Shown: piece by piece, positions 25,272-32,821 of the stretch
Position numbering within the stretch: the first letter of the stretch is position 1
Layout: each line of letters opens with the position of its first letter
DNA from: Stenotrophomonas maltophilia
GTDB lineage: Bacteria; Pseudomonadota; Gammaproteobacteria; Xanthomonadales; Xanthomonadaceae
Assembly: GCF_023518235.1 (NCBI RefSeq)
Contig: NZ_CP090423.1
Location: 4,605,001-4,669,000 of the forward strand
DNA length: 64,000 nt
Direction: 5' to 3'
The notes under the pieces: model-generated
The model's database searches: none
Told to the model about the DNA's origin: nothing
What the model saw: only the letters and a program-made list of their open reading frames with translations
Made by a program: the position numbers and the translations under genes

Positions 25272-25850
25272 ATGCTCGACACCACCATGCCCGCGCCGCC
25301 TGCCGCCAACGATGCCGTCGATGAACCCGCTTTGGTGCGGGCGGCCGCCGCCGGCGATACGGCCGCCTATGAACTGCTGTACCGGCGCCACGCGCCACGC
25401 GTGTTCGCCGTGCTGTGGCGGCTGTGTGGCGGCCAGCAGGCACGTGCCGAGGATGCATTGCAGGAAGCCTTCCTGCAGGCGTGGAAGGCGCTGCCGGGGT
25501 TCCGTTTCGAGAGCAGCCTGTCGACCTGGCTGCACCGGCTGGGGGTCAACGCCGCACTGATGGAACTGCGCGGTCGCGCCGCCGGGCAGGACCACGACAG
25601 TCTGGAGGATGTCGACGGCGGCCTGCAGGAACTGGCGGTGCATGACCGTTGCGCGGGCACCGAGCGTGACCTGGAGCGCGCATTGTCGACACTGCCACCA
25701 CGGGCGCGTGCGGTACTGGTGTTGCACGATATCGAAGGCTGGAAACACCAGGAAATCGCCGAGCAGCTGCAGATGGCTGTCGGCAGTTCCAAAGCACAGT
25801 TGCATCGTGCGCGCGGCCTGTTGCGCGCACGGCTGGGAGACATGACATGA
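25272..25850 (+). CDS. ECF-type RNA polymerase sigma factor
   Basis: A 192-aa sigma-70 family factor with region 2 (AAAAGDTAAYELLYRRHA; EDALQEAFLQAWKALPGF) and region 4 (LPPRARAVLVLHDIEGWKHQ then SKAQLHRARGLLRARL). It lacks regions 1 and 3, the ECF pattern. Start 25272 gives MLDTTMPAPP; 25287 is an alternative. The upstream 100 bp contain two direct copies of GTTGCATC, at 25209-25216 and 25256-25263, whose role is unknown. Its stop overlaps the next start as ATGA. It probably directs its own operon, including the downstream DUF4097 gene (inference). Confidence 0.87.
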   Translation: MLDTTMPAPPAANDAVDEPALVRAAAAGDTAAYELLYRRHAPRVFAVLWRLCGGQQARAEDALQEAFLQAWKALPGFRFESSLSTWLHRLGVNAALMELRGRAAGQDHDSLEDVDGGLQELAVHDRCAGTERDLERALSTLPPRARAVLVLHDIEGWKHQEIAEQLQMAVGSSKAQLHRARGLLRARLGDMT

Positions 25851-26380
25851 GTACGCACGACCACGATTCCGACTCCGACCTGCAGGCCCGGCTGCGCGCG
25901 CTGCCCAACGAGCGCGATGTGCCGGCCGATGGCTGGGCACGCCTGTCGGCCCGGCTGCCGCCACGCCAAGCGCAGGCGGCTCCGGTGACCACCGGCAACG
26001 TGGTGGCGCTGCCGCGACGTTCACCGCGCCGCGTGTGGTTGCCGTTGGGCGCAGCGCTGGCGGCCAGCCTGGCGCTGTATGCGGTGGCGCCGTGGCGCCA
26101 TGCGCCGCCGGACGCGCCGGCGCCGTCCCCCCTGCAGCTGCAGGCGGCGGCGATGACCGAACAGTACCAGCAGGCCGTTGCGGCGCTGCCCGATGGGCGC
26201 GCACCGGAATGGCAGCCGGCGCTGCATGAACTGGATGAAAGTGCGGCGCAGATCCGGGCCGCGCTGGCGCAGGATCCGCGCGCCCCGCACCTGCTTGGCC
26301 AGCTCAAGCGCACCTATGCGCTGCGGCTGGAACTGACCCGGCAGGCGGCCTATGCCGTCGAGTCCGGCCTGACGACCTGA
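25847..26380 (+). CDS. Membrane-anchored partner (probable anti-sigma factor)
   Basis: A 177-aa protein with a cytoplasmic N-terminal part (about 1-65), one transmembrane segment near 67-85 (VWLPLGAALAASLALYAV) and a periplasmic helical C-terminal part (LQAAAMTEQYQQAVAALPDG). There is no zinc-binding HxxxCxxC motif, so it is not a ZAS-type anti-sigma factor. The role is inferred from the 4-bp overlap with the sigma gene and its topology. It is followed 11 bases later by the DUF4097 gene. Confidence 0.68.
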   Translation: MSTHDHDSDSDLQARLRALPNERDVPADGWARLSARLPPRQAQAAPVTTGNVVALPRRSPRRVWLPLGAALAASLALYAVAPWRHAPPDAPAPSPLQLQAAAMTEQYQQAVAALPDGRAPEWQPALHELDESAAQIRAALAQDPRAPHLLGQLKRTYALRLELTRQAAYAVESGLTT

Positions 26381-26391
26381 GGAGACCCCCC

Positions 26392-27273
26392 ATGACCCGA
26401 ACCCTGATGTCCTGCTGCGTCGCGCTGCTGCTGGTGCCTGCCGTGGCGCTGGCCGACACCCGCATCGATGAACGCCACACCCTGGCCACAGGAGGGCGCA
26501 TTGAACTGAGCAACGTGGCCGGCAAGGTGACCGTGCGCGGCTGGGATCGCAATGACGTGCAGCTCACCGGCACGCTCAGTGACGGCCTGCAGCTGCGCCA
26601 GGAGAAGAGTGCCAACCGTGTGCGCTGGGAGATCGAGTACCCGCGTCGCAACAACAATGGAGGGGCGACGCTGGTGCTGAACGTGCCGCGTTCGGTGGAA
26701 CTGCTGCTGAGCACGGTCAGTGCCAGCCAGGACATCGCGGGCATCGACGTACGCCGCCTGCAGGCCGACACGGTCAGCGGCAGCCTGTCCGCATCCGGGC
26801 GCAGTGGCGACAGCAAGCTCAATACGGTCAGCGGCAGCGTCAACGCGCGGTTGCAGACGCCGAAGCTGGACGTGAACACCGTCAGCGGCCGGATCGAGGC
26901 CGGGGGCGGCGTGTCGGGCGATATCGGGGCGCAGACGGTGTCCGGCCGGGTCGAGGTCGACGCCGGTCGCGTGCAGCGGCTGGCGGTGGAAACGGTGTCG
27001 GGCAGCATCGATCTGGCCGCGGCCGGATTGGCGCCGGGGGGCCGTATCAGCGTTGAATCGGTGAGTGCCTCGGTCAATCTGCGGCTGCCGCGCACGGTGT
27101 CGGCACAGCTGTCGGTGAACAGCTTCAGCGGTTCGATCAACAGCGATGCCGGCCAGGTGGAGCGGCCGCGCTATGGCCCGGGCAGCCATCTGGATACGCG
27201 GCTGGGCGGCGGTGATGGCGACATCCGCATCCAGTCGCATTCGGGCAGCGTGCAGGTTCGCCTGGACCGCTGA
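26392..27273 (+). CDS. Secreted DUF4097 beta-strand repeat protein
   Basis: A 293-aa exported protein with a signal peptide (MTRTLMSCCVALLLVPAVALA) and then repeating beta-strand units built on DTVSGSL, NTVSGSV, NTVSGRI, QTVSGRV and ETVSGSI, spaced about 18-25 residues. This is the DUF4097 pattern and suggests a right-handed beta-helix-like fold. It ends with GDIRIQSHSGSVQVRLDR. GGAG precedes the ATG. As the third gene behind the sigma factor and its membrane partner, it is likely the effector or the sensed envelope component. Function unknown. Confidence 0.85.
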   Translation: MTRTLMSCCVALLLVPAVALADTRIDERHTLATGGRIELSNVAGKVTVRGWDRNDVQLTGTLSDGLQLRQEKSANRVRWEIEYPRRNNNGGATLVLNVPRSVELLLSTVSASQDIAGIDVRRLQADTVSGSLSASGRSGDSKLNTVSGSVNARLQTPKLDVNTVSGRIEAGGGVSGDIGAQTVSGRVEVDAGRVQRLAVETVSGSIDLAAAGLAPGGRISVESVSASVNLRLPRTVSAQLSVNSFSGSINSDAGQVERPRYGPGSHLDTRLGGGDGDIRIQSHSGSVQVRLDR

Positions 27274-27288
27274 GCGCGATCGGGCAGG

Positions 27289-27311
27289 CCGCGGCGGCAG
27301 CGCCGCCGCGG
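27289..27311. terminator. Hairpin between convergent genes
   Basis: CCGCGGCGGC (27289-27298), loop AGC, GCCGCCGCGG (27302-27311): a perfect 10-bp GC stem without a T tail. Confidence 0.5.
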
Positions 27312-27322
27312 TCGGAGCGGGG

Positions 27323-27505
27323 TCAGCTGGCTTTCTTCAGCGCCCAGGTGGTGCCGAGGACTTCGATCTTGCCACCGGCCTTGCGGAACGCAGCCAGGTC
27401 CGAAGCGATCGAATCACTGCTGACCACGGTGCTGGCGGCCGCGCCCTTGCGTTCGCTGCGGATGCTGTTGCTGGCCTTCGCGGGGGTCTTTGCCTTGCGG
27501 GGCAT
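27323..27505 (-). CDS. Small basic hypothetical protein
   Basis: A 60-aa protein. The first half is basic and disordered-looking (MPRKAKTPAKASNSIRSERK); the second half is more ordered (SIASDLAAFRKAGGKIEVLG then TTWALKKAS). An AGGAG site stands six bases before the ATG, which supports a real gene. It lies 11 bases downstream of the YkgJ-type gene on the same strand and may be cotranscribed. The lysine-rich N-terminus could contact nucleic acid; no family is recognised. Confidence 0.65.
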   Translation of the reverse strand: MPRKAKTPAKASNSIRSERKGAAASTVVSSDSIASDLAAFRKAGGKIEVLGTTWALKKAS

Positions 27506-27516
27506 GGTTGCTCCTG

Positions 27517-27903
27517 TCAGGTGGAAGGGGAGGAAAGCGCCCAGGCATCGGCCTGGCGCAGGTAGTCCTGCCGCTCGCGGCGGCAGTCATCGCCGCCCAT
27601 CGAAAACTGGCGGCAGATCGCCGGGCGCTGCGAATAGATCGTGCAGCGCAGGTGATAGGGATCGATCGCCGCGCACCAGCCTTCCTCGTTGCGCGCCATC
27701 ACGGCACGGCCGTGCGCGTCGCGCGAAAGGAACTGGCCGGGCACCTGGTCGCCGGGCTGCAGCAGCACGGGCAGCCGGCAACAGACCGCGTCACAACGGC
27801 GGCAGTCGATGGGTGCAGGTGCTGCGTCAGGTTGTAAGGCCTCTGGGGCCTGGCGGGTGCCCAAAGCGGGTCTCGATGGCGGCTCCGGTGGTACGCGGAC
27901 CAT
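27517..27903 (-). CDS. YkgJ-family cysteine-cluster protein
   Basis: A 128-aa protein with the CxxC-plus-three-cysteine pattern of the YkgJ/Fe-S cluster family: CRRCDAVCCRLPV, then WCAAID, RCTIYSQRPAICRQF and GGDDC. Such proteins may hold a zinc ion or an iron-sulfur cluster. The first 30 residues are Pro-rich and poorly supported, so a start further in is possible. It is upstream of the small basic gene at 27323. Function unknown. Confidence 0.78.
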   Translation of the reverse strand: MVRVPPEPPSRPALGTRQAPEALQPDAAPAPIDCRRCDAVCCRLPVLLQPGDQVPGQFLSRDAHGRAVMARNEEGWCAAIDPYHLRCTIYSQRPAICRQFSMGGDDCRRERQDYLRQADAWALSSPST

Positions 27904-28039
27904 GAACGAGCCAGGAAGGCATGGCCGCTAGGCCCGCAGGGCGGGCCGGGCTGCACGGTAGACACACACCGGCGTGGCCGATGGAAGGTGCAGCGGAGTT
28001 CTAGCCGACCAAGAGTAACTTAGGTCGCGTAACGTTTTG

Positions 28040-29401
28040 TTAATCCTGGCTGGCTGCCGCCAGCGCCAGGCCCTGCACCACGCCCAGCGAGGGCTCGCCG
28101 TGGACCATGCGGGCGCCCGGGAAGGCCGCCGCCACCACCTGGCGCAGGTAGCCGGCGCGGGACATGCCGCCGGTCAGGAACACCGCATCCGGGTCGCCAC
28201 CGATGTCACTGCGGACCTGGGCCAGCAGTTCGCGGATCTGCTCCAGGTAGCCATGGGCGGCCGTGGCCAGGCCCTCGGCGCTGCTGTCGGCATGCAGGTC
28301 GCGGGCGATGTAGTCCAGCGTGCTGCGGTGTTCGCTGGCAGCGCTGAGCGCGATCTTGGCGCGCTCGACGTCGCGGTACAGGCGCGCGGTGTTGCCCGTG
28401 TCCTGCAGCGCCTGCAGGCGGTCGCCCCACGGTGCGTCCACATGATCGTACTTGTGCTGGCGGAAATCGCGCTGGCGGGTCATGTCCTGCACGGTGGCCG
28501 CTTCCACGTAGTGGTGGGCGGGCACGCGGGTGATGCCGCGGCCGAACAGTGGCATGTAGCTGGACAGGCTCAGCGCAAGGTCGATATCGGTACCGCCGCG
28601 GGCGATGCCCCAGGCGCGATGGATGCGCGGGGCGTCGTCGCCGCCGACTTCGGCGTGGGCGATGTCGGTGGTGCCGCCGCCGATGTCGACGATGACCGCC
28701 TGGTGCCGCTCGCGGCTTTCAGCGTGGTAATGCATGGCCGCCGCAGCGGGTTCTTCGAGGAAGTCGATGTGATCGAAGCCGGCCTGGGTGGCCGCTTCGC
28801 GCAGGATGTCCAGCGCCTGGTCGTTGCCGGCCGCACCGATCGAGCTGCGGAACTGCACCGGACGGCCCAGCAGTGCCGCGCGCAGCGGCTGGCCGAGCTG
28901 GGCGCTGGCGGTCAGGCGGATGTGTTCGAGGATGTGCGCGGCGATGCCGGTAATGGTCTGCTTTGCACGCGGGTGCAGGTTGTAGCCGAGCATTGATTTC
29001 GGGCTCTGCACGAGGTTGCCTTCGTGCTCCTCGAAATAGGCTTCCAGGGCCTCATCGCCGTAGACGGCGTTCTGCAGCAGGTCGCTGGCGCTGCGTTCCT
29101 TGCCGGCGCGCGCTTCCATCCATTCCCGGCGCAGGGCGCGCAGGGCTTCGCGGCGCAGCGCCTGCGGCGTGCGTTCCTGGCCGGCGGCACGCGCTGCGCG
29201 GGCGGCGCTGTCGATCATCTGCTGCAGCTGGTGTTCCTGCCCATCGTCGAGCTGGAAGTCGTCCGGGTCGGGCACCACGCCGGGGAAATACACGCTGGTG
29301 CGGAACTGCTCGGCATCGCCGAAACGGATCGGCAGCAGCTTGCCCTCATGCACAATGGCGGCGGCGGAGTTGCTGGTACCGAAGTCGATGCCGAGGCGCA
29401 T
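28040..29401 (-). CDS. Hsp70-family protein, YegD type
   Basis: A 453-aa Hsp70/actin-ATPase protein, like E. coli YegD (450 aa). It has the first phosphate motif MRLGIDFGTSNSAAAI at the N-terminus and the second, VIVDIGGGTTDIAHAE, in the middle, plus GGDPDAVFLTGGMSRAG near the end. It lacks the substrate-binding and lid domains of DnaK, so it is not a classical refolding chaperone; its client and role are unknown. ATG 29401 fits the family N-terminus; upstream open sequence is not part of it. It is divergent from yjdM. Confidence 0.9.
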   Translation of the reverse strand: MRLGIDFGTSNSAAAIVHEGKLLPIRFGDAEQFRTSVYFPGVVPDPDDFQLDDGQEHQLQQMIDSAARAARAAGQERTPQALRREALRALRREWMEARAGKERSASDLLQNAVYGDEALEAYFEEHEGNLVQSPKSMLGYNLHPRAKQTITGIAAHILEHIRLTASAQLGQPLRAALLGRPVQFRSSIGAAGNDQALDILREAATQAGFDHIDFLEEPAAAAMHYHAESRERHQAVIVDIGGGTTDIAHAEVGGDDAPRIHRAWGIARGGTDIDLALSLSSYMPLFGRGITRVPAHHYVEAATVQDMTRQRDFRQHKYDHVDAPWGDRLQALQDTGNTARLYRDVERAKIALSAASEHRSTLDYIARDLHADSSAEGLATAAHGYLEQIRELLAQVRSDIGGDPDAVFLTGGMSRAGYLRQVVAAAFPGARMVHGEPSLGVVQGLALAAASQD

Positions 29402-29581
29402 GGGGCGTTCCGGGGGGCGGGCGGGGGCCGCGCACTCTGCGGCAGTTCGCTGCCGACTGCAAGTTCCAGCGCCGCCCCGTTCCTGGCCGCGCCTGCGAGC
29501 CGCTGGACCCCGCCCGGAAAATGGGCATGCGGGCCGGGCGGTTACAATGGCAGCTGTTGATTCATTTTGAGGTACTTGCCG

Positions 29582-29917
29582 ATGTCTTCCGTCCCCGCCT
29601 GCCCGCAGTGCACCCTTGAAAACACCTACGCCGATGGCGCGCTGTGGATCTGCGCCGACTGCGGCTTTGAATGGACCGCCGAGGAAGGCGCCGGTTCGAC
29701 CCTGGTCGTGCGTGACAGCAACGGCAACACGCTGCAGGCCGGTGACACCGTCACCGTGATCAAGGACCTGAAGGTGAAGGGCTCTTCGATCCCGCTCAAG
29801 CAGGGCACGGTGATCCGCAACATCCGCCTGGTCGAGGACGATGCCGAACACATCGAAGGCAACTCGGACAAGATCAAGGGGCTGGTGCTCAAGACCTGCT
29901 TCCTCAAGAAGGCCTGA
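29582..29917 (+). CDS. yjdM: Zinc-ribbon protein YjdM (PhnA family)
   Basis: A 111-aa protein, the same length as E. coli YjdM (formerly PhnA). The zinc ribbon uses CPQC near residue 9 and CADC near residue 29. The C-terminal KOW-like domain contains DSNGNTLQAGDTVTVIKDLK and VKGSSIPLKQGTVIRNIRL. Despite the old name it is not needed for phosphonate breakdown (established for E. coli). TGAGG precedes the ATG. It converges on the TPR gene with six bases between the stops. Confidence 0.92.
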   Translation: MSSVPACPQCTLENTYADGALWICADCGFEWTAEEGAGSTLVVRDSNGNTLQAGDTVTVIKDLKVKGSSIPLKQGTVIRNIRLVEDDAEHIEGNSDKIKGLVLKTCFLKKA

Positions 29918-29923
29918 GCCCCT

Positions 29924-31072
29924 TCAGCGCCGCACCTGCTGCTGCGCGCGCCAGCGGGCCAGGCTGTCCAGTTTGGCCTGGTAGCGCGCCTGCTGCTGCG
30001 CACCGCCCAGTTCCTGGGCGCGCAGCAGTTCACGATCGGCGCGCCCGAGCTGGCCGGACAGGAAGTACACCCGCGCCAGCCCGAAGTGGAACTGATGGGC
30101 GGTCTCGTACAGGCGCACGGCCTGGCGGTAGTAGCGGATGGCATCGTCCAACCGGCCGGCACGTTCGGCCTGTGCGCCGAACATGTACTGCGCGAACGGA
30201 TCCTCGCGTTGCACCGAGCGCAGGCGCTGTTCCAGCGCCTGTGCCTGCACCACCATTCCCAGCCGGCGGTACAACGCGCTGACGTTGCTCAGTGCCGCAT
30301 CCTGGCGCCCGTCCAGGTGCAGGGCCACTTCCAGCGCACGGCGTGCCGCAGCGGTATCGCCACTGCGGTTTTCCAGCACGCCCAGGTTGTTCCAGGTGGC
30401 AGCGAAGGTGTTGTCCTGCGCCAGCGCAGCGTTGAAGAACGCGCGTGCGCCCTCCAGATCGCCACTGGCCATGCGCTCGGCGCCGCGGTTGTTGTAGAAG
30501 TGCGCCAGCGCCCGCGACGCGCTGATCGGTTGCGGGCCGCGACGGTCGTACAGCACGTTGCGATCCAGGTCGACGGTGGCGAAGCGACCGCCGAAGCCGA
30601 CCCCGGCATTGACGTGGCCGACGCTGTAGACAAACCCCTGGTCCTGGTCCTGGTCCTGGTACCAGGACACCACCTGGCCGACTTCCTGCACACGCGCCTG
30701 GATGCCGGCTTCGCGTGCCAGGGCCACGAACATCAGCGTGAACGCCAGGCAGTTGGCACGGCGCTGCTGCCAGATTTCGGCGACGGTGAGGGTGGCATCG
30801 GCGTCGTACTGCAAGTCCAGTCCATGGCGGTCGAAGATCATCTCGACCAGCCCCTGCAGGCGCTGCTCGCGCGAGAAGCCACGACTGATCACCTGGGTGC
30901 GCAGCATCTCGCGCATGGCCGGCGGAATTTCCGAGACCTGCGACGGCGCTGGAATGACCACCGCGGCGCTGCGGGTGGCGGAGGCGGCAGCCGGGGCGTC
31001 CAGCGCGAAGGCGGGCGCTGCGGCCAGCGCGGCCAGCACCATGACCAGGCATCGGGCGGCAGGACGGTACAT
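29924..31072 (-). CDS. Exported transglutaminase-like/TPR protein
   Basis: A 382-aa periplasmic protein with a signal peptide (MYRPAARCLVMVLAALAAAPAFA). Residues about 80-180 hold a transglutaminase-like segment with Cys in RRANCLAFTLMFVALAREAG and a downstream His in YSVGHVNAG. Residues about 190-360 contain tetratricopeptide repeats (NNRGAERMASGDLEGARAFF; WNNLGVLENRSGDTAAARRA; YRQAVRLYETAHQ). An internal QDQDQDQ run is encoded by a hexanucleotide repeat. The function is unknown; enzyme activity is uncertain. Confidence 0.83.
   Translation of the reverse strand: MYRPAARCLVMVLAALAAAPAFALDAPAAASATRSAAVVIPAPSQVSEIPPAMREMLRTQVISRGFSREQRLQGLVEMIFDRHGLDLQYDADATLTVAEIWQQRRANCLAFTLMFVALAREAGIQARVQEVGQVVSWYQDQDQDQGFVYSVGHVNAGVGFGGRFATVDLDRNVLYDRRGPQPISASRALAHFYNNRGAERMASGDLEGARAFFNAALAQDNTFAATWNNLGVLENRSGDTAAARRALEVALHLDGRQDAALSNVSALYRRLGMVVQAQALEQRLRSVQREDPFAQYMFGAQAERAGRLDDAIRYYRQAVRLYETAHQFHFGLARVYFLSGQLGRADRELLRAQELGGAQQQARYQAKLDSLARWRAQQQVRR
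30646..30661. repeat. In-frame hexanucleotide repeat
   Basis: CCTGGT is repeated in tandem about four times (CCAGGA/CCAGGT on the coding strand), encoding Gln-Asp repeats just after VVSWY in the transglutaminase-like domain of the TPR protein. Confidence 0.7.
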
Positions 31073-31162
31073 GACGGCTCCCGGCAGCGGCGGCGCTCCC
31101 GCCTGCGGCGAGTGTAGACCCGCCGCTGCACGGGTGCAGCGACCGTTGGTCGGCGCGCGCGT

Positions 31163-31208
31163 TCATCCACAGCGTATGTGGACCAGCACTCGACAAAGCT
31201 GTGGACAA
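31163..31208. promoter_or_regulatory. Two near-consensus DnaA boxes in a divergent intergenic region
   Basis: TCATCCACA (31163-31171) and TGTGGACAA (31200-31208, TTGTCCACA on the other strand) each differ from TTATCCACA by one base. They lie between the TPR gene and the HD hydrolase gene. DnaA binding is not shown. Confidence 0.3.
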
Positions 31209-31300
31209 CCGTGCCAGGGCCACGCATGGCAAGCGTTGTGAGTGCATGGTGAAAAACTCGCCAGCTTGCCCGGGGCCCGCGCAGGCGGGATGATCCGGGC

Positions 31301-31903
31301 ATGGACTTCTCACCGCTGGCACTTGCCCCGGCGCAGTGGCAGGCATTGCAGGACAGTTATGCAACGCCGCCCCGGGCCTACCATCACTTCGGCCACGTGC
31401 GCGCCGTGTTGCAGCACTGCCAGGAGGTGGCCGACGGCCCCGGATGGCAGCAACCGGCCGAGGTCTACCTGGCCGTGCTCTACCACGATGCGATCTATCA
31501 GGCCGGTCGCAAGGACAACGAGGCCCGTTCGGCACAGCTGGCACTGCACGCGATCGCGCAGGCACCGGACCTGGCCGGCATCGATGCCGGGCGGGTGGAG
31601 CAGCTGATCCTGCTGACCGCCCGCCACGGCGAACTGGGGCCCGACGATGTCGATGCCGAAGCGGCGCTGTTCCTGGATTGCGACATGGCGATCCTGGCCG
31701 CGCCCGAACCGGTGTTCAGCGCCTACGACCGTGGCGTTGCCGAGGAGTACAAGGGCGTGGTGCCCGGCTTCCTGTACCGTGCCGGGCGCCGCCGCTTCCT
31801 GCAGGGGCTGTTGCGTACCCCGCGCATCTTCCTCAGCGACTTCTTCCACCTGCGCCTGGATGCGGCGGCCCGCGAGAACCTGCGCCGCCAGCTGGGCGGC
31901 TGA
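31301..31903 (+). CDS. HD-superfamily metal-dependent hydrolase
   Basis: A 200-aa predicted phosphohydrolase. YHHFGHVRAVLQHC supplies the first histidine, AVLYHDAIYQAG the HD pair and LFLDCDMAIL the terminal Asp, matching a widespread family of uncharacterised HD proteins. It has no signal peptide or membrane segment. The substrate is unknown; a nucleotide is the usual guess. It is followed 31 bases later by the oxidoreductase-like small gene, with which it may be cotranscribed. Confidence 0.82.
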   Translation: MDFSPLALAPAQWQALQDSYATPPRAYHHFGHVRAVLQHCQEVADGPGWQQPAEVYLAVLYHDAIYQAGRKDNEARSAQLALHAIAQAPDLAGIDAGRVEQLILLTARHGELGPDDVDAEAALFLDCDMAILAAPEPVFSAYDRGVAEEYKGVVPGFLYRAGRRRFLQGLLRTPRIFLSDFFHLRLDAAARENLRRQLGG

Positions 31904-31934
31904 GCGGGGCCGTTACACTGGCGCCTGTTTCCCC

Positions 31935-32129
31935 ATGCCGCGTGCCACTGTGTCTGTTCCCGATCCCGATCTCGATCCCCGTCCGCTGCCGCCGGAAGAG
32001 CCAGGTCCCAACGAATGCTGTGGCAGCGGCTGCCCGCTGTGCGTGCTGGATCTGTATGCCGACGAACTGCAGCGTTACCGCAAGGCGTTGGCGGAATGGC
32101 AGGCACGACATCCGGAGGCCGCGCCATGA
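31935..32129 (+). CDS. Small oxidoreductase-like-domain protein
   Basis: A 64-aa protein of the Oxidored-like N-terminal family. The cysteine signature is ECCGSGCPLCVLDLYADEL (residues about 29-47); a Pro-rich N-terminal third precedes it. Four cysteines suggest metal or redox chemistry, but this small family has no defined function. ATG 31935 begins MPRATVSVPD. Its stop overlaps the next start as ATGA, so the DUF998-type gene is coupled. Confidence 0.8.
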   Translation: MPRATVSVPDPDLDPRPLPPEEPGPNECCGSGCPLCVLDLYADELQRYRKALAEWQARHPEAAP

Positions 32130-32743
32130 GCCGTGCGCGCCCGGCAGCGCTGCTGGCACTGGTGGCCCTGCTGGTGTTCGTGGCTACCGCGGTGTGGACC
32201 CAGTTCGCGCGCACCGACCTGGACTGGGTACGGGCCACGCTCAGCCTGTACCTGCATGGCCCGTGGGGGTTGGCGTTGCGCGCGGCGTACTGCTTGCTGG
32301 CGCTGGCCATCTCGATCCTCGGCATCGCGCTGTATCGCGCCAGCGTCGGCCCACGCCGCAGCGCCGCCGCCCCCCTGCTGTTTACCGTTTCCGCGCTGGG
32401 CCTGGCCACCGTCGCCATCGGTGACAGCTGGTTGCCTGAGGCGACCCCGCTGCTGGCGCCCTTCATCCATGGCCTGGCGGCCAACACGGCGTTCCTGTGT
32501 GCCAGCGTCGGCATGCTGCTGCAGGCCTGGTACCTGCGCCGCGAGCCCGGCTGGAAGACCGCGGCCGGCCTGCTCTGGGGCTGGGCCTGGCTGGCGTTCG
32601 TGCTGTTGTGGCTACATGTGCTGTGGCGCGCCGGGCCGCCGCGCGGGTTGGGGCAGAAGGCGGTGATCGCGGTGATCGTGGGCTGGCTGCTGTACCTGGC
32701 GTTGACGTTGTACCGGCGCAGCCGCCGCGCTGCGGCCCACTGA
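32126..32743 (+). CDS. DUF998-like membrane protein (1)
   Basis: A 205-aa integral membrane protein with about six hydrophobic spans (ALLALVALLVFVATAVWT; ALRAAYCLLALAISILGIAL; and others) and a basic C-terminus (RRSRRAAAH). It resembles DUF998-type proteins; another member is at 53679-54269. A GGAGG site (32113-32117) precedes the ATG. Function unknown. It could be coupled to the small cysteine protein upstream. Confidence 0.72.
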   Translation: MSRARPAALLALVALLVFVATAVWTQFARTDLDWVRATLSLYLHGPWGLALRAAYCLLALAISILGIALYRASVGPRRSAAAPLLFTVSALGLATVAIGDSWLPEATPLLAPFIHGLAANTAFLCASVGMLLQAWYLRREPGWKTAAGLLWGWAWLAFVLLWLHVLWRAGPPRGLGQKAVIAVIVGWLLYLALTLYRRSRRAAAH

Positions 32744-32821
32744 AGCCCCAACGGCCCGCACCGGTACGTGCCGTGCACGTGGCGGCGGCGTATCGTGTGC
32801 GCATTCCATCGGGGATGCGAC

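Noticed and set aside
29582..29917. A phosphonoacetate hydrolase, from the old PhnA label
   Set aside because: The short zinc-ribbon protein is YjdM; true phosphonoacetate hydrolase is an unrelated larger enzyme.
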